Assembly (NCBI GenBank): GCA_020627885.1
Contig: JAHDGB010000008.1
Coordinates: 1-35,493 of the forward strand
Reading direction: 5' to 3'
From: Flavobacteriaceae bacterium
GTDB taxonomy: Bacteria > Bacteroidota > Bacteroidia > Flavobacteriales > Flavobacteriaceae
DNA length: 35,493 nt
Positions 17,807-25,539 of the stretch are shown here, piece by piece (positions within the stretch are counted from its first letter, which is position 1; each line of letters opens with the position of its first letter). The translations under genes and the position numbers were made by a program. The notes beneath the pieces are model-generated. The model saw only the letters and a list, made by a program, of their open reading frames with translations, searched no databases and was not told the origin of the DNA.

Positions 17807-17883
17807 TTCTGCCCATGCAGAACTCTCTTTTTAGTATACCACTAGTTTTACTTAGTGGCTCTTGTGCAAAATTAATTTTGGGG

Positions 17884-17917
17884 CAAAGGTATTTAGAATT
17901 TTCTACTTTTAAACCAA
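17884..17917 (-). promoter_or_regulatory. Possible flavobacterial promoter for engB
   Basis: On the minus strand TTG (17917-17915), then 23 nt, then TACCTTTG (17891-17884) fits the Bacteroidota TTG/TAnnTTTG arrangement at the long end of the accepted spacing. It overlaps the 3' end of the alpha/beta hydrolase gene and would give a leader of about 70 nt. Confidence 0.3.
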
Positions 17918-18657
17918 TCGTGTAAAATTTGGTTAAAAGTGTTAGGATGTTCCATCATTGCTGCGTGACCACATTTATCGATCCAAAATAAATCAGAATC
18001 TGGTAAAAGTGTATTAAACTCTTCTGCAACTTCAGGTGGTGTAACAATATCATTTTTCCCCCAAATGATGCAGGTAGGAGTATTCATTTTTGGTAAGTCT
18101 TTGGCCATATTATGTCTAATGGCGCTTTTAGCAATGGTAATGGTTTTTATTAATTTTCGACGGTCATTTACTGTCTCATATACTTCATCTACAATAGCTT
18201 TAGTCGCAATTACTGGATCATAAAAAACATCTTGAGCTTTCTTTTTAATTAATTCATAATCACTTCGTTTAGGGTAGCTGTCACCCATAGCACTTTCATA
18301 TAAACCAGAGCTTCCGGTAATAACCAAAGCTTTTACTTTTTCAGAGTATAATTTGGTGTGGTATAAGCCAATATGTCCTCCTAAAGAATTTCCTAATAAT
18401 ATAACATTTTTGTAACCTTTAAGCGTAATAAAGTCGTTTAAGTATTTTGCAAAAGACTTAACATTGGTTTTTAGCAATGATAAGCTATATATGGGGAGTT
18501 CAGGAATTATTACTTTATATCCATTCTGGCTAAAGTAAGAGGTAACTTCGTTAAAATTACTAAGCCCTCCCATTAAACCGTGTAGTATTATTATAGGAGC
18601 GCCTTCTCCAACTTCAATGTAACTGTATTTTCCTTCTTTTTTTAGGTTGTGCGTCAT
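17893..18657 (-). CDS. Alpha/beta fold hydrolase
   Basis: The 254-residue cytoplasmic protein has a complete alpha/beta hydrolase triad: nucleophile Ser91 in GNSLGG, Asp203 in WGKNDIVTP and His231 in CGHAAMMEHP. The oxyanion-hole strand is IIILHGLMGG (22-31). No signal peptide is seen. The layout resembles small esterases, lactonases and C-C hydrolases of the MhpC/BphD type, but the substrate cannot be assigned. The gene is divergent from mraZ and shares the 298-bp spacer with it; a good promoter match lies 30-58 bp upstream. engB follows on the same strand. Confidence 0.88.
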   Translation of the reverse strand: MTHNLKKEGKYSYIEVGEGAPIIILHGLMGGLSNFNEVTSYFSQNGYKVIIPELPIYSLSLLKTNVKSFAKYLNDFITLKGYKNVILLGNSLGGHIGLYHTKLYSEKVKALVITGSSGLYESAMGDSYPKRSDYELIKKKAQDVFYDPVIATKAIVDEVYETVNDRRKLIKTITIAKSAIRHNMAKDLPKMNTPTCIIWGKNDIVTPPEVAEEFNTLLPDSDLFWIDKCGHAAMMEHPNTFNQILHDWFKSRKF

Positions 18658-18686
18658 TAAAATAATTGGTCAATTATGCTTTCAAA

Positions 18687-18715
18687 CAAATATAGTTATT
18701 TCAATGACAAAACAA
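18687..18715 (-). promoter_or_regulatory. Likely promoter of the alpha/beta hydrolase gene
   Basis: On the minus strand TTG (18715-18713), an 18-nt spacer and TATATTTG (18694-18687) match the TTG-N17-23-TAnnTTTG flavobacterial consensus. Transcription would start near 18681, giving a leader of about 24 nt. This is the best two-box match I found in the window. Confidence 0.5.
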
Positions 18716-18880
18716 TCATTTTTAAGTTTAACCTTCTGCTGTGATATCGATATTTAAATGAAAATAATTCTTAATAACTATTTGATAAGGGTCTAACTTT
18801 TTGATTAGTAGTTGTATTTGTCGATATATGAGTTTGTAATATAATAATTTAATGCTTTTTGGAGTTATTTTATTAACAAT

Positions 18881-18905
18881 GTGGTATACTGTGGTAAAAA
18901 GTGGG
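18881..18905 (+). promoter_or_regulatory. Probable MraZ operator (three GTGG repeats, 10-bp period)
   Basis: GTGGT at 18881, GTGGT at 18891 and GTGGG at 18901 recur at exactly 10 bp, i.e. TGGTA-N5-TGGTA-N5-TGGGG. MraZ of other bacteria binds direct repeats of TGGG-like pentamers with 5-nt spacers upstream of its own gene. The array lies 10 bp before the TAnnTTTG box, where a bound repressor would cover the -33 region. Repeats and spacing are seen; binding is inferred. Confidence 0.6.
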
Positions 18906-18915
18906 GTATTTTCAG

Positions 18916-18923
18916 TATATTTG
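18916..18923 (+). promoter_or_regulatory. Possible -7 element of the mraZ (dcw) promoter
   Basis: TATATTTG is an exact TAnnTTTG match 33 bp upstream of the proposed TTG start of mraZ, predicting a leader of about 26 nt. No TTG is present at the -33 position, which is occupied by the GTGG repeats. Confidence 0.4.
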
Positions 18924-18955
18924 AACTTATAAATTCAATTAATTTTAAAGGTATT

Positions 18956-19423
18956 TTGAACTCATTTATAGGGACATACGAATGTAAAGCAGATGTAAAA
19001 GGAAGGTTGATGCTTCCTGCTGCTTTAAAAAAACAGTTAGTCCCTGTTTTGCAAAATGGATTTGTTATAAAGAGGGCGGTATTTCAGCCATGTTTAGAAT
19101 TGTATCCAATGGAAGAATGGGAGGTGTTAATGCAAAAAATGAATAAGCTTAATCGATTTAAAAAAAAGAATAATGATTTTATTCGACGTTTTACTGCTGG
19201 TGTAAAAATGATTGACGTAGACGTGTCGGGAAGGTTGTTAATTCCTAAAGATTTGATTGCATTTGCTGGGATTTCAAAATCTATTGTTTTGTCTTCGTCA
19301 GTTAATATTATTGAGGTTTGGGATAAGGGAAGTTATGAAAAGGCTATAGATGAAGCGGCTTTGGATTTTGCAGATTTGGCAGAAGAAGTAATGGGACAAA
19401 ATGAAGAAGATGGAGTATCATAA
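18956..19423 (+). CDS. mraZ: Transcriptional regulator MraZ
   Basis: MraZ is a DNA-binding ring-forming protein that controls the dcw cluster, usually repressing its own promoter. I place the start at TTG 18956, giving 155 residues, with NSFIGTYECKADVKGR as the N-terminus, as in other MraZ proteins; AAAGG lies 4 bp before it. The open frame continues upstream to a GTG at 18881, but those 25 codons run through the promoter and repeat elements. Two AbrB-like half-domains each carry the DxxxR motif: Asp13-Arg17 (DVKGR) and Asp89-Arg93 (DVSGR). The gene overlaps rsmH and begins a run of 13 same-strand cell-wall and division genes. Confidence 0.93.
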   Translation: MNSFIGTYECKADVKGRLMLPAALKKQLVPVLQNGFVIKRAVFQPCLELYPMEEWEVLMQKMNKLNRFKKKNNDFIRRFTAGVKMIDVDVSGRLLIPKDLIAFAGISKSIVLSSSVNIIEVWDKGSYEKAIDEAALDFADLAEEVMGQNEEDGVS

Positions 19424-20309
19424 TTCGGTATTGTTAAATGAGTCTGTAGATGGCTTAAACATTAAAAAAGATGGTGTTTATGTCGATGTTACTTTTGGCG
19501 GCGGCGGACATAGCAGGGAAATATTAAAAAGATTGGGGGATAAAGGACGATTGTTTGCTTTCGATCAAGATCAGGACGCCCTTAAAAATGTGTTAGATGA
19601 TAGTCGGTTTACGCTAATTAATGAGAATTTCAGATATGTAAAACGGTTTTTGAGGTTTCATGGTGTTAAAACGGTAGATGGAATTTTGGCGGATTTTGGA
19701 GTGTCATCTCATCAATTTGATGTTGCAGAGAGGGGGTTTTCAACCCGTTTTGAGGCTAATTTAGATATGAGAATGAATCAAAATGATAAATTGTCGGCAT
19801 ATAACGTGGTTAATGAATATGATGAAGAAGCTTTAAAGCTGGTTTTTTTAAAATATGGAGAGTTAAGAGCAGCTCCAGCAATGGCAAGACTTATTGTGGA
19901 GTATAGAAGAAATGAGCCAGTTAAGACGAGCGATCAGTTAAAGAAAATTCTTAAAAAGTTTTTGTCGCCTAAGCACGAAAATAAAATTTTGGCACAAATA
20001 TATCAAGCGATTAGGATTGAGGTGAATCAGGAAATAGAAGTTTTGAAGGCTTTTTTATTACAAACACCAGAATTATTAAAGTCAGAAGGGCGATTAAGTT
20101 TTATTTCTTATCATTCATTAGAAGATCGTTTGGTGAAGCGGTTTATAAGAAATGGGTTGTTTGAGGGCGATCCGGTGAGGGATATTTATGGGAATTTTGA
20201 GGTGCCCTTAAAAAAAGTTGGAGGTTTAATTGTGCCGTCTAAAGAAGAGGTTTTAAGTAACAACAGGGCAAGAAGTGCTAAATTAAGGATAGCGCAAAAA
20301 GTAGGATAG
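19401..20309 (+). CDS. rsmH: 16S rRNA (cytosine(1402)-N(4))-methyltransferase RsmH
   Basis: RsmH (MraW) uses S-adenosylmethionine to N4-methylate C1402 of 16S rRNA in the decoding centre. The SAM-binding loop VTFGGGGHSREIL is near residues 30-42 and the FISYHSLEDRLVKRF block near 232-246 is characteristic of the family. The ATG at 19401 overlaps mraZ by 23 bp. A second ATG at 19410 (MEYHNSVLL) is equally possible and looks like the usual N-terminus of flavobacterial homologues, so the true length is 299 or 302. An 86-bp, purine-rich spacer separates it from ftsL. Confidence 0.96.
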   Translation: MKKMEYHNSVLLNESVDGLNIKKDGVYVDVTFGGGGHSREILKRLGDKGRLFAFDQDQDALKNVLDDSRFTLINENFRYVKRFLRFHGVKTVDGILADFGVSSHQFDVAERGFSTRFEANLDMRMNQNDKLSAYNVVNEYDEEALKLVFLKYGELRAAPAMARLIVEYRRNEPVKTSDQLKKILKKFLSPKHENKILAQIYQAIRIEVNQEIEVLKAFLLQTPELLKSEGRLSFISYHSLEDRLVKRFIRNGLFEGDPVRDIYGNFEVPLKKVGGLIVPSKEEVLSNNRARSAKLRIAQKVG

Positions 20310-20382
20310 GAGGTAAATTAAAGTATTTGATTTGGGTAAAAAGAAGGAGGAAACGATAAACTTTTTGAAATGAGGTGTTTTG

Positions 20383-20388
20383 AAGGAG
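20383..20388 (+). promoter_or_regulatory. Consensus Shine-Dalgarno sequence of ftsL
   Basis: AAGGAG lies 7 nt before the ftsL ATG, textbook spacing. A second, stronger AAGGAGG occurs upstream at 20344-20350. Flavobacterial genes generally lack such sites, and the other starts in this window do not show one, so this leader stands out. Confidence 0.55.
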
Positions 20389-20395
20389 TAAGAGG

Positions 20396-20716
20396 ATGAG
20401 AAAAAATATATATAGCATATTAAGAGGGACTTTTTTGGTGAGTGATGATTCGTTTAAAAACTGGCGAGTCATTTTATTTATTTCAGCTTTAGCTATAGTA
20501 ATGATAGCAAGTTCTCATAGTGCTGATAAAAAAGTGCATGAAATAGCAAGATTAAATAATGAGGTAAAAGAATTGAGGTCGCAGTTTTATGATGGAAGAA
20601 CAAAACTTATGGATTTAAAAATGGAATCCTCTGTAGTTGCTAAGATGAAAAAGCGTGGGTTGCTTTCTTCTGATGTTCCGCCTAAAAAAATAATAGTAAA
20701 ACAAATGCATAAATAA
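20396..20716 (+). CDS. ftsL: FtsL-like cell division protein
   Basis: The 106-residue protein is a single-pass inner-membrane protein with a short cytoplasmic N-terminus, one hydrophobic helix at about residues 25-42 and a periplasmic helical region (about 43-85) with heptad-like hydrophobic spacing. This is the shape of FtsL, which joins FtsQ and FtsB to activate FtsW and FtsI at the septum. Similarity by sequence is weak, as usual for FtsL; the place between rsmH and ftsI is the main support. In some annotations this gene inherits a methyltransferase name from its neighbour, which the sequence does not support. Its TAA is 8 bp before the ftsI start. Confidence 0.85.
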   Translation: MRKNIYSILRGTFLVSDDSFKNWRVILFISALAIVMIASSHSADKKVHEIARLNNEVKELRSQFYDGRTKLMDLKMESSVVAKMKKRGLLSSDVPPKKIIVKQMHK

Positions 20717-20724
20717 TAGATCTA

Positions 20725-22728
20725 TTGGCTATACAGGAAAAAAACATATTAAATCGATTGTATTTTATTGCAGGATGTTTGTTTGTCTTTGGTCTTTTAG
20801 TGCTTTTTAAATTGTTAACGATTCAGTTTGTCCATGGGGATAAATACCGCGATTTAGCAGAAAGGAGAACTGTGAAGAATGTGGTTATTCCTGCAAATAG
20901 AGGTAATGTTTACGCGGTAGATGGTAGTTTGTTAGCAACATCAATTCCTAAATACGATATTAGGTTTGATGCCTTAACACCTTCAACAAAAACGTTTGAA
21001 GAAAATTTAAAACCTCTAAGTGATGCTATGGCAAGGTTTTCGGGGAAGCCAGTTGCGTATTATCGAAAAGAGCTTAGAAGAGCAAGAAAAAATAAGAACA
21101 GGTATTTTTTATTGGCGAGAAATATTGGCTATTCAGACTATATTAAATTAAGAGGTTTTCCTTTATTAAGATTGGGTGCTTTTAAAGGCGGGTTAATTGT
21201 AGAGCAAACCACTAAAAGGGAATACCCTATGAGGGGAGTTGCGCAAAGAACAATAGGGTATGAACGTGTAGATAAAGCAGGAAACGTAACAAGGCCAGGT
21301 ATTGATGGTGCTTTTGGAGTTAAATATTTAAGGGGTAAAGATGGTAAGCGTTTAAAGCAAAAAATAGGAAAAGGGCAATGGAAACCTATTGTAGATTATA
21401 ATCAGATAGAACCTAAGGATGGTTATGATGTATATACAACAATCGATGTTAATATTCAAGATATAGCGCATCATGCTTTGTTAGAGCAATTAGAGTATTT
21501 TGAAGCGGAACATGGTTGTGTCATAGTAATGGAGACAAAAACAGGGGAGATTAAGGCGATTTCAAACTTAGGTCGAACTACAAAGGGAACCTATTATGAG
21601 AAATTAAACTATGCAGTAGGCGAAAGTCATGAGCCAGGCTCTACATTTAAACTTATGGCTATGGTTGCAGCTTTAGATCAGAAAGTTATAGATACAAGTA
21701 CTGTGGTAGATACCGAAAAAGGAGTGTTGTCTTTTTATGGAAGAAAAGTTAAGGACTCTAAACATGGGGGTTATGGGAAAATTTCAGCAGCAAAAGCTTT
21801 TGAGGTATCGTCTAATACAGGTTTGGTTAAGTTGATTAATACTGCTTATAAGAGTAACCCGAAAAAATTTGTTAATAAGCTTTATGAAATGGGTTTAAAT
21901 AAGAAATTAAACTTGCCAATTATAGGAGAGGGTGTGCCTTTAATTACTCATCCTTCAGATAAAAAAAATTGGGACGGGTTAGATTTGCCATGGATGGCTT
22001 TTGGTTACGGTGTTCAGTTAACACCAATGCAAACGTTAGCATTTTATAATGCTATAGCTAACGATGGAGAAATGGTAAAGCCCCAGTTCTTGAAAGAGGT
22101 TAGAGAGTTTGATAAAACGATAGTTCCTTTTGAAAGAGAGATTATAAACGCTCAAGTTTGTTCAAAATCTACGGCAAAAAAGATGCAGCAAATTATGAAA
22201 AATGTTGTTGAGAAACCACATGGTACAGCTCATAATATTTATTCTCCAAATTATTCGATGGCTGGAAAAACAGGAACTTGCCAGACTGAGTACTGGATTG
22301 AGAGTAAGCGATACATTTCTTCGTTTGCAGGATATTTTCCAGCTGAGAAACCTAAGTATTCCTGTATTGTAGTAATTCATAAACCAGATTATAAAAAAGG
22401 GTATTATGGTAATACAGTAGCAGCGCCAGTTTTTAAGAAGATTGCTCAAAAAATATATCGAGATACTCCAGTAATTGATGAAATAGAAGTCGTTGAAACT
22501 AAGAATGATTTAGTGGAGATAGAGTATGAAAAGTTTTATAAAATAGCACAGGTGTATAAAACTATAATGCCAGATCTAAAAGGGCTTCCTGTAATGGATG
22601 CTATTGCGCTTCTGGAAAACATGGGGGTAAAAGTTAAAATTAATGGAGAAGGTGTGGTTAAATCGCAGTCCGTCGCAAAAGGACAAAAGTTAAAAAGAAA
22701 TCAAGTAGTAATATTGGAAGTATCGTGA
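20725..22728 (+). CDS. ftsI: Septal peptidoglycan transpeptidase (class B PBP, FtsI) with PASTA domain
   Basis: FtsI crosslinks peptidoglycan stem peptides at the division site and is a beta-lactam target. The 667-residue protein has an N-terminal membrane anchor (about 12-32), a PBP dimer domain (about 50-210), and the transpeptidase domain with Ser306 in GSTFK, SSN at 362-364 and KTG at 515-517. A single C-terminal PASTA domain (about 612-667, beginning MPDLKGL) follows, as in Spo-type PBPs and FtsI of several non-proteobacteria. The start is TTG at 20725; the next in-frame ATG is far inside the protein. It lies 8 bp after ftsL, and murE starts within its stop codon (GTGA). Confidence 0.95.
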   Translation: MAIQEKNILNRLYFIAGCLFVFGLLVLFKLLTIQFVHGDKYRDLAERRTVKNVVIPANRGNVYAVDGSLLATSIPKYDIRFDALTPSTKTFEENLKPLSDAMARFSGKPVAYYRKELRRARKNKNRYFLLARNIGYSDYIKLRGFPLLRLGAFKGGLIVEQTTKREYPMRGVAQRTIGYERVDKAGNVTRPGIDGAFGVKYLRGKDGKRLKQKIGKGQWKPIVDYNQIEPKDGYDVYTTIDVNIQDIAHHALLEQLEYFEAEHGCVIVMETKTGEIKAISNLGRTTKGTYYEKLNYAVGESHEPGSTFKLMAMVAALDQKVIDTSTVVDTEKGVLSFYGRKVKDSKHGGYGKISAAKAFEVSSNTGLVKLINTAYKSNPKKFVNKLYEMGLNKKLNLPIIGEGVPLITHPSDKKNWDGLDLPWMAFGYGVQLTPMQTLAFYNAIANDGEMVKPQFLKEVREFDKTIVPFEREIINAQVCSKSTAKKMQQIMKNVVEKPHGTAHNIYSPNYSMAGKTGTCQTEYWIESKRYISSFAGYFPAEKPKYSCIVVIHKPDYKKGYYGNTVAAPVFKKIAQKIYRDTPVIDEIEVVETKNDLVEIEYEKFYKIAQVYKTIMPDLKGLPVMDAIALLENMGVKVKINGEGVVKSQSVAKGQKLKRNQVVILEVS

Positions 22729-24188
22729 GCGTGTTAAAAGACATATTATATAAAATTGCTATAAATGAAATTGTAGGTAGTACAAGTGTGGAAATTAATG
22801 CCATTCATTTTAATTCTTTAAACATAGAGAGAAATGATGTCTTTGTGGCAATTAAAGGAAGCATGGTAGATGGGCACAAGTATATAGATAATGCTGTAGA
22901 AAAAGGAGCTAAAGCTATTGTGTGTGAGTTAATGCCAATAAAGGTTGTGGAAGGAGTGACTTATGTGGTTGTAGATGATACCAGTATAGCTTTGGCAGTA
23001 ATGGCTGCAAATTATTATAATAACCCCTCTGAGAATTTGAAACTTGTTGGTGTTACAGGAACAAATGGTAAAACAACTATAGCGACTTTGCTTTATCAAT
23101 TATTTAAAAAAGCAGGTTATAAAGTAGGGCTATTGTCTACAGTAAAAATAATGGTAGATAATAAAGAATATGAAACCACTCATACAACACCAGACTCATT
23201 AGTTATTAATAAATTTTTAAATGAAATGAATAATGAGGGGGTTGAGTTTTGTTTTATGGAAGTGAGTTCGCATGGAATACATCAAAATAGGACTAAAGCG
23301 CTTCAATTTAGTGGAGGAATCTTTACTAATTTAACGCACGATCATTTAGATTATCATAATACGTTTTCAGAATATAGAGATATTAAAAAGAGGTTTTTTG
23401 ATGAATTGCCTAAAACAGCTTTCGCATTGGTAAATGGCGATGATAAGAATGGCGGGGTTATGTTGCAAAATTGTAATGCAAAACATTATAAATATGCACT
23501 TAAAAGTTATGCAAACTATAAAACTCAAATTCTAGAAAATCAATTAACAGGTTTGCTTCTAAAGCTTAATAATGTTGAGGTTTGGACCAGATTGATAGGC
23601 AGTTTTAATGCGTATAATATTACAGCGATATATGCTGTTGCGGAATTATTGGGCTTAGAAAAAGTAGAAATCTTAAGATTAATAAGTGAACTGGAAAGTG
23701 TAAATGGTCGATTTCAATACTTAATATCTGATAAAAAAATAACAGCAATTGTCGATTATGCACATACTCCAGATGCTTTAAAAAATGTATTAGAAACCAT
23801 AAATACTATCCGTACAAAAAATGAAGAATTAATAACAGTTGTAGGGTGTGGGGGCGATAGGGATAAAACTAAAAGACCTAAAATGGGGCATATTGCTTCT
23901 GCTTTAAGTACAAAAGTAATTTTTACAAGCGATAACCCAAGAAATGAGGTGCCAGAAAAGATTATAGAAGATATTGAGAAAGGGGTTGAGCCACAAAATT
24001 TTAAAAAAATAGTTTCAATTTCCGATAGAAAACAAGCAATAAAAACAGCTTGTCAAATGGCGAGGCCTAATGATATCATTTTAATAGCAGGAAAAGGGCA
24101 TGAGAGTTATCAGGAAATTAAAGGCAAACGCATAGATTTTAATGATTTTAGAATAGTAGAAGACTTGTTAAGGTTATTGCAAAAATAA
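22725..24188 (+). CDS. murE: UDP-MurNAc-L-Ala-D-Glu:meso-diaminopimelate ligase
   Basis: MurE adds the third stem-peptide residue to the UDP-MurNAc dipeptide in the cytoplasm, using ATP. The nucleotide-binding loop GTNGKTT is at residues 112-118. DNPR at 403-406 is the residue-selecting motif of meso-diaminopimelate ligases (lysine enzymes have a different sequence), so the wall is DAP type. The 487-residue length is standard. The start is GTG at 22725, overlapping the ftsI stop by 4 bp (GTGA), a sign of translational coupling; a second GTG two codons later is possible. Confidence 0.96.
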   Translation: MSVLKDILYKIAINEIVGSTSVEINAIHFNSLNIERNDVFVAIKGSMVDGHKYIDNAVEKGAKAIVCELMPIKVVEGVTYVVVDDTSIALAVMAANYYNNPSENLKLVGVTGTNGKTTIATLLYQLFKKAGYKVGLLSTVKIMVDNKEYETTHTTPDSLVINKFLNEMNNEGVEFCFMEVSSHGIHQNRTKALQFSGGIFTNLTHDHLDYHNTFSEYRDIKKRFFDELPKTAFALVNGDDKNGGVMLQNCNAKHYKYALKSYANYKTQILENQLTGLLLKLNNVEVWTRLIGSFNAYNITAIYAVAELLGLEKVEILRLISELESVNGRFQYLISDKKITAIVDYAHTPDALKNVLETINTIRTKNEELITVVGCGGDRDKTKRPKMGHIASALSTKVIFTSDNPRNEVPEKIIEDIEKGVEPQNFKKIVSISDRKQAIKTACQMARPNDIILIAGKGHESYQEIKGKRIDFNDFRIVEDLLRLLQK

Positions 24189-24233
24189 TAGCAATAAAAA
24201 CGATAGTAGTTAACAGAAATAAAAAGCAAAAAC

Positions 24234-25460
24234 ATGTTGTATTACTTATTTGAGTATATAGAAAAGCATTATCAATTAACAGGAGCAAGTGTGTTTCAGT
24301 TTATTACATTTCGTGCTGCTTTGGCAATTATTTTATCATTATTGTTCTCTACAATATTTGGTAAAAAAATAATTACATATTTACAAAAAAAACAAGTAGG
24401 CGAGAGTGTAAGAGACTTAGGTTTAGAGGGGCAAATTGAAAAAGCTGGAACACCAACAATGGGTGGGGTTATTATTATTCTGGCAACTTTAATTCCTGTT
24501 TTATTATTGGCTAAACTGGATAATGTATATATAATATTATTAATAGTAACAACACTTTGGATGGGGGGCGTAGGTTTTACAGACGATTACATTAAAGTGT
24601 TTAAAAAAGATAAAGGAGGATTAAGCGGGAAATTTAAAATTTTAGGCCAGGTAGGTTTAGGGATTTTTGTTGGGTCTGTTATGTATTTTCATTCAGGAGT
24701 AACGATTAAGCAAGAAAAAATAAGCTCCAATGTTGTGCAGAAAGCACAAAATGCTTTGCCTGAGTTTCATCCTGAAGAGCAATCGTTAAAAACAACTATT
24801 CCTTTTGTGAAAAACAATGAATTTGATTATTCAAATTTAGTGACTTGGATAAGTGAAGATTTTAAGGCATATGCATGGATGGTTTTTATTCCAATAGTCA
24901 TTTTTATTGTCGCAGGGGTTTCGAACGGTGCTAATTTAACCGATGGTATCGATGGTCTTGCAGCTGGAAGTTCAGTAATTATAGTTTTTGTTTTAGCAAT
25001 TTTTGCTTTTGTTTCTGGGCATATAGTATTTTCTGATTATTTAAATGTAATGTTTATACCGCGTATAGGAGAGTTAGTTGTTTTTATAGCAGCTTTTGCT
25101 GGGGCGTTAATTGGGTTTCTCTGGTATAATGCATATCCTGCGCAAGTTTTTATGGGAGATACAGGTAGTTTAACAATAGGAGGGGTTATTGCGGTTATTG
25201 CTATAGCGGTTCGTAAAGAATTGTTAGTGCCATTATTATGTGGCATCTTTTTCGCAGAATCGCTCTCTGTAATTTTGCAGGTAAGTTGGTTTAAATACAC
25301 AAGAAAAAAATACGGGGAAGGACGGCGTATTTTTAAAATGTCTCCTTTGCATCATCATTATCAAAAAGGGGGCTATCATGAAAGTAAAATAGTAACACGA
25401 TTTTGGATTGTTGGGATTTTTTTAGCAATCCTATCTATTGTAACCTTAAAGTTGAGGTAA
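24234..25460 (+). CDS. mraY: Phospho-N-acetylmuramoyl-pentapeptide-transferase
   Basis: MraY transfers phospho-MurNAc-pentapeptide to undecaprenyl phosphate at the inner membrane, forming lipid I. The catalytic aspartates are Asp117 and Asp118 (FTDDYIKV) and Asp309 (MGDTGSL). NLTDGIDG is at 234-241 and the HHH loop is at 373-375. At 408 residues it is about 48 longer than E. coli MraY; the extra sequence is a hydrophilic insertion at about 155-205 between membrane helices, an addition I associate with Bacteroidota MraY. About ten helices are expected. It lies between murE (45 bp) and murD. Confidence 0.95.
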   Translation: MLYYLFEYIEKHYQLTGASVFQFITFRAALAIILSLLFSTIFGKKIITYLQKKQVGESVRDLGLEGQIEKAGTPTMGGVIIILATLIPVLLLAKLDNVYIILLIVTTLWMGGVGFTDDYIKVFKKDKGGLSGKFKILGQVGLGIFVGSVMYFHSGVTIKQEKISSNVVQKAQNALPEFHPEEQSLKTTIPFVKNNEFDYSNLVTWISEDFKAYAWMVFIPIVIFIVAGVSNGANLTDGIDGLAAGSSVIIVFVLAIFAFVSGHIVFSDYLNVMFIPRIGELVVFIAAFAGALIGFLWYNAYPAQVFMGDTGSLTIGGVIAVIAIAVRKELLVPLLCGIFFAESLSVILQVSWFKYTRKKYGEGRRIFKMSPLHHHYQKGGYHESKIVTRFWIVGIFLAILSIVTLKLR

Positions 25461-25539
25461 TCAGCTCTTCTGAAAATGGAGTGATTAGGTATAGCGAATA
25501 AGTTAGAGCATAATGAAAGGATATGAAAGAATAAAAAAA

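Larger units (their letters stand above)
18658..18955. other. Divergent control region between the hydrolase gene and mraZ
   Basis: This 298-bp gene-free stretch holds a promoter-like pair for the hydrolase near one end. At the other end are the proposed MraZ repeats, a TAnnTTTG box and the mraZ start. The middle (about 18720-18870) is AT-rich with no convincing element. A start-less open frame runs through it on the minus strand. Confidence 0.6.

Noticed and set aside
17839-17858. Small inverted repeat (CCACTA/TAGTGG) upstream of engB, considered as a terminator.
   Set aside because: The stem is only 6-7 bp and neither strand has a following U-run.
18728-18934. Open frame of 68 codons on the minus strand in the spacer upstream of mraZ, ending in a protein-like tail (LDPYQIV, DITAEG).
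   Set aside because: It contains no ATG, GTG or TTG codon and overlaps the proposed MraZ repeats and promoter box. I regard it as chance.
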